Below, piece by piece: positions 61,401 to 64,000 of a stretch of 64,000 nucleotides of DNA. The stretch covers positions 14,528,882 through 14,592,881 of the forward strand of contig NC_036454.1 of the NCBI RefSeq assembly GCF_002775205.1. The letters run 5' to 3'. The translations under genes and the position numbers were made by a program. The stretch's first letter is position 1. Every line of letters starts with the position of its first letter. Source of the stretch: Xiphophorus maculatus. Its lineage: Eukaryota > Chordata > Actinopteri > Cyprinodontiformes > Poeciliidae. The notes below the pieces were generated by a model. The model was not told the origin of the DNA and did not search any database. It worked only from the letters and a program-made list of their open reading frames with translations.

Positions 61401-62232
61401 CAGTGCTAACAAAGAAAACGGCTCACTTTATTGATTTTTTTTTTTTCTAATTGCTTGCCCTGCTCAAACTTGCCTAATAGATGCAGATTTTTGTGAACTT
61501 TCACAGCGGTGCCACTGACACGTTTGAGTTCTCGTCCAAACACTTGGGGGAAATCGCTGGGATCTGCCTCGGCCACATAACAAAAGATGGAAAGAAAGTG
61601 AAGAAAGAAGCCTTCTGGCACGTTTTGGAGGTGGTAGTGACAGAAAATGAGCTGGGAAACAAGTGAGTGGATTCTCACACAACTTACATAATGTTAGGTT
61701 ATGTAAAAAGACAAAAAAAGTCCTTTAATGACTATGAATCTTTCCGTTTAGGTATTTCTTTCACTGTGACGCACAAATCCCTCTGGCAGCCAAAAAGGAC
61801 CAGTTCCAAACATTCGAGTGCTATAAATCCGTTGAAAGCTTTGCGAGCAAAGTTCGCAAGCTGGTTCCCGTCAAGTATGAAATTATCGTCATCACCGGGG
61901 ACGTGAAAGGGGCTGGAACGGACTCAAATGTTTTCATCACTATCTACGGAGTCAACGGCGACTCGGGCAGGCGTCACCTCAGGCAGAAGTTCCGCAACCT
62001 CTTCGAGCGAGGGCAAACGGACCGGTTCGTCGTGGAGATGCTCGACCTTGGAGAGCTGCTGAGGGTCAAGGTCGAGCACGATGGGAGCAGCTGGAACTGC
62101 GGGTGGTTTTTAGAGTGTGTTGAGATAACCAACACGGCTAACTCAGTCACAACCGTCTTCCTGTGTGGAAAGTGGCTGGATGCTAACAAGTCTGATGGGC
62201 AGATACACAGAGTGCTTTATCCAAGATACTAG
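28223..62232 (+). CDS. loxhd1: Lipoxygenase homology domain-containing protein 1, 42 coding exons
   Basis: LOXHD1 is a non-enzymatic protein of tandem PLAT (beta-sandwich) domains needed for hair-cell stereocilia function; human mutations cause deafness DFNB77. I traced exons at 28223-28460, 29830-29944, 30329-30409, 30528-30712, 30808-30906, 31451-31599, 34224-34347, 34626-34735, 35970-36110, 36182-36317, 37564-37724, 37805-37891, 38186-38321, 38410-38564, 44141-44301, 45699-45775, 45845-46041, 46142-46334, 46763-46923, 47031-47355, 48280-48431, 50382-50515, 50642-50787, 50879-50983, 51062-51190, 51277-51441, 51800-51981, 52059-52175, 52315-52477, 54318-54472, 54543-54752, 55965-56091, 57577-57785, 58001-58186, 58269-58396, 58703-58820, 59665-59842, 59940-60125, 60291-60461, 60557-60689, 61507-61662 and 61752-62232. 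The sum is 6,762 bp, in frame throughout (2,253 residues; human about 2,211). Four junctions need GC donors (after exons 13, 25, 37 and 40). Zebrafish has a and b copies; which one this is remains unresolved. Confidence 0.93.
28461..29829 (+). other. loxhd1 intron 1
   Basis: A 1.37-kb GT-AG intron (gtgata...cctgcag). No repeat or RNA gene was recognised in it. Confidence 0.8.
29830..30712 (+). CDS. loxhd1: loxhd1 PLAT unit 1 (exons 2-4)
   Basis: Exons 29830-29944, 30329-30409 and 30528-30712 encode residues about 80-206. The unit opens [11 protein letters not shown], carries the calcium-loop signature GAGTDANVF, the central [17 protein letters not shown] strand and closes with [11 protein letters not shown]. 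Order and spacing match PLAT 1 of mammalian LOXHD1 closely. The unit is bounded by phase-1 introns. Confidence 0.93.
30808..34347 (+). CDS. loxhd1: loxhd1 PLAT unit 2 (exons 5-7)
   Basis: Exons 30808-30906, 31451-31599 and 34224-34347 encode residues about 207-330. Hallmarks are [31 protein letters not shown] and [18 protein letters not shown]. The third exon is separated by a 2.6-kb intron that carries a MITE. Confidence 0.93.
32299..32671. mobile_element. Tc1-related MITE, copy 1 (loxhd1 intron 6)
   Basis: The element starts CAGCCCTGGAAAACATTAAG and ends with the inverted form TTTTTTCCAGAGCTG, flanked by TA on both sides. The 373-bp interior (TTTGAGTAAAATGAACATTG, TTCTATGAACTACTGACA, ATATTTGGTGGAATAACCA) is shared in order with 48718-49057. 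It has no transposase. The ends (AGCTCTGGAAAAAATTAAGAG type) are those of a frequent fish Tc1-like family. Confidence 0.85.
34626..36317 (+). CDS. loxhd1: loxhd1 PLAT unit 3 (exons 8-10)
   Basis: Exons 34626-34735, 35970-36110 and 36182-36317 encode residues about 331-459. The usual GTDA motif is replaced by GAGTNSKIH, as in human PLAT 3 (GTKSK), so the aspartate of that loop is missing. Other hallmarks are [16 protein letters not shown] and [12 protein letters not shown]. The last intron is only 71 bp. Confidence 0.92.
35100..35757 (-). mobile_element. Eroded Tc1-like transposon, antisense, in loxhd1 intron 8
   Basis: The + strand text CTTTGAATAGGCCATTCTA, ATGATTCTGCCACCACCGTA and TTGGTCTCATCCGACCAGAG is the reverse complement of Tc1 transposase coding segments (SPDLNPIE, GGGSI and WSDE regions). 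A 3'-type end follows (AATCCCAGTAAAATATGTTG ... GTGTGAATACTTTTGCA). The copy is full of indels and inactive. The left boundary is approximate. Confidence 0.65.
36318..37563 (+). other. loxhd1 intron 10 with short dispersed-repeat fragment
   Basis: A 1.25-kb intron (gtgagt...cctcag). Near 36928-36965 it contains TTGACAGACACTTTTATCCAAAGC, a motif (AGACGCTTTTATCCAAAGCG type) that recurs in fish interspersed repeats. Nothing else was recognised. Confidence 0.55.
37564..38321 (+). CDS. loxhd1: loxhd1 PLAT unit 4 (exons 11-13)
   Basis: Exons 37564-37724, 37805-37891 and 38186-38321 encode residues about 460-587. The unit opens [20 protein letters not shown], matching the unusual WSLWVWTTD opening of mammalian PLAT 4, and includes [16 protein letters not shown] and [18 protein letters not shown]. 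The 3' end of exon 13 is uncertain. A GC donor (CCCG|GCACGT) at 38322 keeps frame and the expected linker length. A GT at 38292 also keeps frame but shortens the linker by 10 residues. Confidence 0.85.
38410..45775 (+). CDS. loxhd1: loxhd1 PLAT unit 5 (exons 14-16)
   Basis: Exons 38410-38564, 44141-44301 and 45699-45775 encode residues about 588-718. Hallmarks are [45 protein letters not shown] and [18 protein letters not shown]. The unit is split by the gene's largest intron (5.6 kb), filled with mobile elements, and by a second 1.4-kb intron with a Tc1 remnant. Confidence 0.92.
38655..38965 (+). repeat. Dispersed repeat with (GAATA)n head, loxhd1 intron 14
   Basis: A short AGAATAGAATAGAATAGAATT run is followed by TTGTCATTGCACTGTCACAAG, CAACGAGATGTAGTTTGCATC, TCCAGAAGTGCT and repeated TATGTA/AGATTATACA blocks. 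I recognise this order from an abundant fish interspersed repeat. It has no coding capacity and I do not assign the class. Confidence 0.6.
39365..41118. mobile_element. 1.75-kb inverted-end element with internal tandem array
   Basis: The left end GGGGCCTGCCA (39365-39375) is mirrored by TGGCAGGCCCC (41108-41118). Inside lie, in order, a GC- and CpG-rich block (39365-39520), six 129-bp tandem units (39528-40245), a perfect 11-bp-arm hairpin (40441-40464), and a unique segment with no long open frame. I see no clear target-site duplication and no transposase, so it would be non-autonomous. The right-hand third looks like a sequence repeated in other fish genomes, but I cannot name a family. Confidence 0.5.
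39528..40245. repeat. Minisatellite, six units of about 129 bp
   Basis: Units begin CAAGGCTTTTATTTTG at 39528, 39656, 39785, 39915, 40045 and 40173, so the spacing is 128-130 bp. Units 2 and 3 are most alike, as are units 4 to 6, suggesting successive local duplications. Because 129 is divisible by three, a repetitive 111-codon open frame appears on the minus strand; it is an artefact. Confidence 0.95.
41375..42730 (+). mobile_element. 5'-truncated L2/Maui-type LINE with intact RT reading frame
   Basis: From 41381 to the TGA at 42605-42607 one uninterrupted frame encodes the 3' half of a LINE ORF2. It includes RT motif A ([14 protein letters not shown]), motif B ([13 protein letters not shown]), the catalytic FADDIQIY box, and the C-terminal [10 protein letters not shown] / [10 protein letters not shown] / APVLWNNLP regions typical of L2-clade LINEs. 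The 3' UTR is short and ends GGTGCTATATAAATAAATTTG with a TTGACATTGACATGAC tail, also typical of L2. The endonuclease domain and 5' half are absent, so it cannot be autonomous. It lies in sense orientation in loxhd1 intron 14. Confidence 0.9.
42754..43725 (+). mobile_element. Deleted Tc1/mariner transposon with intact ends
   Basis: The terminal inverted repeats (left CACTGTTTTCCAAATTATTA, right complement CACCGTGTTCCAAATTATTA) differ at two positions over the first 25 bp and are flanked by TA duplications at 42752-42753 and 43726-43727. Internal remnants of transposase include [13 protein letters not shown] (about 43194-43235), the third-acidic-residue region of the DDE domain, followed by a stop. 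The rest is broken by stops and deletions, so the copy is inactive. Confidence 0.88.
44325..45025. mobile_element. Deleted Tc1-like transposon in loxhd1 intron 15
   Basis: The left end contains GCAGAAGTGTTCATACAACTT and ATCAACACAAAGTAGCAAAT. The right end contains the inverse-type sequence GATTTGTGGTTGCTATGTGA ... AATACTTTTGCA. Between them a piece of antisense transposase (CTTTGACTGGGCCATTTTAA) remains. The layout is that of a fish Tc1 family after internal deletion. The exact ends are approximate. Confidence 0.65.
45845..46334 (+). CDS. loxhd1: loxhd1 PLAT unit 6 (exons 17-18)
   Basis: Exons 45845-46041 and 46142-46334 encode residues about 719-848: [45 protein letters not shown] and [12 protein letters not shown]. 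The preceding intron (45776-45844) is only 69 bp, a multiple of three and without stops, so genomic translation reads straight through. Canonical splice sites and the mammalian protein, which lacks the insert, support splicing. Confidence 0.91.
46763..47355 (+). CDS. loxhd1: loxhd1 PLAT unit 7 with Lys/Glu insert (exons 19-20)
   Basis: Exons 46763-46923 and 47031-47355 encode residues about 849-1010. The unit opens [22 protein letters not shown], with Asn instead of Asp in the loop, and continues with [17 protein letters not shown]. Between the two last strands it carries a low-complexity insert (about 47152-47240) of lysines followed by acidic residues, before [17 protein letters not shown]. 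Mammalian LOXHD1 has a longer Lys/Glu-rich insert at the same place. Confidence 0.91.
47356..48279 (+). other. loxhd1 intron 20
   Basis: A 0.92-kb GT-AG intron (gtgtga...tgacag). AT-rich, with no recognised element. Confidence 0.75.
48280..50787 (+). CDS. loxhd1: loxhd1 PLAT unit 8 (exons 21-23)
   Basis: Exons 48280-48431, 50382-50515 and 50642-50787 encode residues about 1011-1154: [52 protein letters not shown] and [23 protein letters not shown], then a short acidic linker. The match to mammalian PLAT 8 extends into the linker (LGLEQK against LALEQK). Confidence 0.93.
48718..49057. mobile_element. Tc1-related MITE, copy 2 (loxhd1 intron 21)
   Basis: The ends are CAGCTTTGGAAAAAATTAAG and CTTAATTTTCTCCAGAACTG, flanked by TA (48716-48717 and 49058-49059). 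The 340-bp interior runs colinear with 32299-32671 with small indels, in the same orientation, so both are copies of one non-autonomous family. Confidence 0.87.
50879..51441 (+). CDS. loxhd1: loxhd1 PLAT unit 9 (exons 24-26)
   Basis: Exons 50879-50983, 51062-51190 and 51277-51441 encode residues about 1155-1287: [60 protein letters not shown] and [18 protein letters not shown]. The exon 25 donor is CAG|GCGAGT, a GC donor. It gives the exact length of the mammalian protein, and the nearby GT breaks frame. Confidence 0.93.
51800..52477 (+). CDS. loxhd1: loxhd1 PLAT unit 10 (exons 27-29)
   Basis: Exons 51800-51981, 52059-52175 and 52315-52477 encode residues about 1288-1441: [20 protein letters not shown], the Cys-containing loop [30 protein letters not shown] and [18 protein letters not shown]. 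The linker ([11 protein letters not shown]) matches the mammalian FTEKYMKDGSL. Confidence 0.93.
52820..53090. repeat. Dispersed repeat in loxhd1 intron 29
   Basis: The segment starts GGTAACACTTTATTTGAAGG and GTGTGCATAAGACTGACATG and continues with alternating ATGACACTGTCATAAACATG blocks. This is a common fish interspersed repeat, probably a non-autonomous DNA element. The rest of the 1.84-kb intron shows nothing recognisable. Confidence 0.6.
54318..54752 (+). CDS. loxhd1: loxhd1 PLAT unit 11 (exons 30-31)
   Basis: Exons 54318-54472 and 54543-54752 encode residues about 1442-1563: [46 protein letters not shown] and [21 protein letters not shown]. The donor after exon 31 is AAG|GTCTGT. The frame continues openly through the donor for 49 codons to a TAA at 54900-54902 (see findings). 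Confidence 0.92.
55018..55023 (+). promoter_or_regulatory. Candidate intronic poly(A) signal, loxhd1 intron 31
   Basis: AATAAA lies 116 bp after the TAA that ends the read-through of exon 31. It could serve a truncated isoform. In AT-rich introns this hexamer also occurs by chance. Confidence 0.3.
55965..56091 (+). CDS. loxhd1: loxhd1 linker exon 32 (between PLAT units 11 and 12)
   Basis: This exon encodes about 42 residues, [12 protein letters not shown] followed by a lysine cluster and TTVAEEGP. It joins FYIK to IIPYHF. The flanks correspond to mammalian EYTGDRSS and EGPIIPYY, but the middle is diverged and shorter, so it is a fast-evolving linker. Phases fit (0 at entry, 1 at exit). Confidence 0.85.
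56092..57576 (+). other. loxhd1 intron 32
   Basis: A 1.49-kb GT-AG intron (gtaagc...atgcag), AT-rich, with no recognised repeat or RNA gene. Confidence 0.7.
57577..58186 (+). CDS. loxhd1: loxhd1 PLAT unit 12 (exons 33-34)
   Basis: Exons 57577-57785 and 58001-58186 encode residues about 1606-1737: [40 protein letters not shown] and [17 protein letters not shown]. The loop aspartate motif is degenerate (GSTTARVY), as in human PLAT 12. Mammalian [13 protein letters not shown] is almost identical. Confidence 0.92.
58269..59830 (+). CDS. loxhd1: loxhd1 PLAT unit 13 (exons 35-37, 5' part)
   Basis: Exons 58269-58396, 58703-58820 and the first part of 59665-59842 encode residues about 1738-1860: [63 protein letters not shown] and [19 protein letters not shown]. 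This is the only unit entered through a phase-0 intron. Confidence 0.92.
59006..59165 (+). repeat. Dispersed repeat, copy 2 of 2 (loxhd1 intron 36)
   Basis: The copy is colinear with 12336-12560: GTATTATGTATTTTTCAGGC, CTCAATCAAGTAACTTTGTT, CTTTAAGAAGTC and CTCTGCCTTCAGCAC. It lies in intron 36 (58821-59664), which otherwise shows nothing recognisable. Confidence 0.6.
59790..60461 (+). CDS. loxhd1: loxhd1 PLAT unit 14 (exons 37 3' part, 38, 39)
   Basis: The unit opens in exon 37 ([13 protein letters not shown]) and continues in 59940-60125 and 60291-60461: [59 protein letters not shown] and [18 protein letters not shown]. The junction in the calcium loop needs a GC donor, GGAG|GCACGT at 59843. 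The only nearby GT (59847) gives the wrong frame. Confidence 0.92.
60557..61860 (+). CDS. loxhd1: loxhd1 PLAT-like unit 15, degenerate (exons 40-42 5' part)
   Basis: Exons 60557-60689, 61507-61662 and the start of 61752-62232 encode residues about 1998-2130: [57 protein letters not shown] and [11 protein letters not shown]. It lacks the GTDA loop and the RWLA-type final strand, so profile searches may miss it. The exon 40/41 junction is ambiguous. AG|GCAAGT (60690) with acceptor 61506 gives the mammalian-like length; GT at 60694 with acceptor 61480 is also in frame and adds 10 residues. Confidence 0.82.
61020..61265 (+). mobile_element. Tc1-like transposase fragment in loxhd1 intron 40
   Basis: The text ACTGTAAGACATGGTGGTAG and CATCATGCTGTGGAGCTGC encodes [15 protein letters not shown], the conserved GGGSIMVWG region of Tc1 transposase, in sense orientation. 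A 3'-type end follows directly (TTTATTGGTTTATCACATAA). The middle and the left end are deleted. Confidence 0.7.
61861..62232 (+). CDS. loxhd1: loxhd1 PLAT unit 16 and C-terminus (exon 42)
   Basis: The last exon carries a whole PLAT unit without introns: [59 protein letters not shown] and [20 protein letters not shown], ending with TAG at 62230-62232. It matches the C-terminal domain of mammalian LOXHD1 to the last residues. Confidence 0.94.
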   Translation: MVPVKYEIIVITGDVKGAGTDSNVFITIYGVNGDSGRRHLRQKFRNLFERGQTDRFVVEMLDLGELLRVKVEHDGSSWNCGWFLECVEITNTANSVTTVFLCGKWLDANKSDGQIHRVLYPRY

Positions 62233-62366
62233 AAGATAAAAACAAGGGGTAGACTTTTAATTTACCTTTTTTACTCCTATTTTTTACATAATGTTTATTA
62301 TGAAAAAGGTCAAAGTAACTCTGTGCCAATTGTTGAGGCTTGACTGCTTCAAACTTAAGGTAAAGC

Positions 62367-62409
62367 AATAAAAAAGAAATGAACATCAAAGTAAACAAAA
62401 CACAATAAA
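62367..62409 (+). promoter_or_regulatory. Poly(A) signals for loxhd1
   Basis: AATAAA occurs at 62367-62372 and again at 62404-62409, 135-180 bp after the stop codon, which suggests a short 3' UTR. Confidence 0.6.
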
Positions 62410-63379
62410 CATTTAATTTATACTTTTATTTGTGTCATCTGCTTTTCTGTCTTCACATTGAAGTTGCTGGACAAAAGCAGAATTATATGCACTCCAGCAC
62501 AAACTGAATGAAATACTGTAAACACAGGGAAAATAATAGTTGTTTTTTATAAATATCAAAAGGGAAGTGTCAGGTTTCTAATTTTAACTTAACTTGTTCT
62601 GTAGGAGCCCATTCTGCATTTTAAGCTCTTTAAACTCATCCTAAACTGAGCCAAATCTACAATTCACAGACTCAGGAGGAGCTTAAAGTTTACAATTTTC
62701 CCAGTGGACCTTCCTTAGAAACTCAAAAACTTAAAATCCTGCGACAAATTAAGGAAATATTGTGTCATTATATATGTAAACTTTACTTTTGGGGAATCCC
62801 TAATAAAATTATTGAATCACCCAATAGCTAACAAAACTATTCAACTCAGGGTTTCCCTCAGCGTATTATAAGCCTAGTGAGCCACCAAGCTTTACTTGTG
62901 CCCCCACCAGGCTTAGCATTGTTAATTTATTTTATTTTTTTAATGATTGCCTTTTTTAAAGAGTTTGTAGTTGGTGTTTAAGGATTAATCTTGCAGTCTT
63001 CCAATAACGCATAATTATCAAATTATATTTTCAAATTTTCTGTCAATTTTAAACATGTTTTACCTCAAAAACATGGCGGGCAGCTGGATGACCGACTGCC
63101 CCAGTGCCCCGGGCTTAGCAAGCTCTTTGGGGGAATCCCTGCAACTTTAAAAATAATAATAATGTTTTATTAAATAAAAGATTTGATTTACAATTTACAA
63201 AAAAACTGTGTGTCAAAAATTGATACAATCCCTACTTAAATCTGATAGAGTTAGAAGAAACATGTTGGTAAATTTAAAACATTACTTTTAATTTTGGGCT
63301 TGTGTGGAATTGTTTTAATTTTTTTAAATAACTGAACTGCCAAAAAATAAATATATAATAAACACCACATGTTTGATTA
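62410..63379. other. Intergenic gap downstream of loxhd1
   Basis: AT-rich sequence between loxhd1 and the putative convergent 3' UTR. A short CpG-containing patch near 62860-63140 (CCCAGTGCCCCGGGCTTAGC) may be an old repeat. No gene was recognised. Confidence 0.5.
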
Positions 63380-64000
63380 GTTGTCAGCATTTTAGGCAGT
63401 TTATTTGAAAAACACATACAAAAAGATCATATACAAGACAATAAATAAAAAAGAGACAGAACAGTTTGGGTTAAGCTATGCAACTTTTTGCATCATCATT
63501 AGTAATAAATACAGTACAAAATCCACCCAGAGTGAATCTAAAGATTTTCCACAATATTCACTGATCATGTTATTCTTCATTAAGATTTAGCTATTGCTTT
63601 CATATTATTGATACATACTTCTACATTTCTATAAAATACTCAAGATCATAAAACATTGCGCGGTTACAGCAAAACAGCAGTGTGTTGTACAAAGATGGCC
63701 ACTTCCCTTTTTCACTGGCAGGTTAAAAATCAACATTTTTCTCAGCAGCAAAGAAACATCTGAAATATTCAAGAAGGTACAGCATCATATTAAACACGTC
63801 TACAGAGCTACTCCCACATACACATAGGAAAACCTGAGAAGGACATGCATTAAAAAGCTTGTGCTTTGAGTTCTACTGTTCATTCCGGTTCATCAGCTTG
63901 AGTTAATACTATGGCTACTGTCCAGTTCAGCCTGGAGTTACCGGGGTACGCAGTGGAGGGCACAGGGTAAGGCCAGTGAGAGCACGAAATGAAATTATAG
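63380..64000 (-). other. Putative 3' UTR of a convergent minus-strand gene (partial)
   Basis: On the minus strand a poly(A) signal AATAAA (63400-63405) lies at the end of a long non-coding stretch of mRNA-like sequence (TTTTTATTTATTG, TGTACTGTATTTATTAC). The rest extends to the window edge without a frame of similarity. This fits a 3' UTR of a gene lying beyond 64000. The gene is not identified. Confidence 0.4.

Noticed and set aside
28223..62232. A catalytic lipoxygenase
   Set aside because: Only PLAT (lipoxygenase-homology) units are present. The iron-binding catalytic domain is absent, as is normal for LOXHD1.

Overview
The window is vertebrate nuclear DNA, almost certainly from a ray-finned (teleost) fish. 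The evidence is two spliced vertebrate genes with many introns of only 69-120 bp, AT-rich intergenic DNA, and typical fish repeats: Tc1-like transposons with TA target duplications, an L2/Maui-type LINE, an R4/Dong-like LINE 3' end, and paired terminal-inverted-repeat MITEs. I see no operons, CRISPR arrays, phage or bacterial features. Proteins are compared with mammalian EP4 and LOXHD1 from memory only; no database search was run.

Layout. Positions 1-5600 are intergenic, with a decayed Tc1 transposase, a short TIR element, a LINE remnant and two microsatellites. Positions 5619-9841 hold a two-coding-exon prostaglandin E2 receptor EP4 gene (ptger4 family, 411 codons) on the + strand, with a poly(A) signal near 10211. 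Positions 10.2-27.8 kb are a gene-poor interval with scattered repeat fragments, a (CTG)15 tract and a perfect-hairpin element near 26.9 kb. Positions 28223-62232 hold one large + strand gene, loxhd1 (lipoxygenase homology domain-containing 1). I traced 42 coding exons joining in frame to about 2253 residues. They form a short Lys/Glu-rich N-terminus followed by 16 PLAT-like units, the fifteenth degenerate. Its 5.6-kb intron 14 is packed with mobile DNA. After 62.3 kb comes a short gap, then what looks like the 3' UTR of a convergent minus-strand gene running off the window.

Function. EP4 is a Gs-coupled plasma-membrane receptor for PGE2. LOXHD1 is a non-enzymatic multi-PLAT protein of hair-cell stereocilia, mutated in human deafness DFNB77. 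The two genes are neighbours, not a pathway. Their linkage is of evolutionary interest, because in human PTGER4 and LOXHD1 lie on different chromosomes (5 and 18).

I do not see a new biochemical system. The points most worth a second look are: an apparent cluster of GC-AG introns in loxhd1; a possible intronic-polyadenylation isoform ending after PLAT unit 11; a 1.75-kb element with an internal 129-bp tandem array and short inverted ends, which I cannot place in a family; and the ptger4-loxhd1 linkage.
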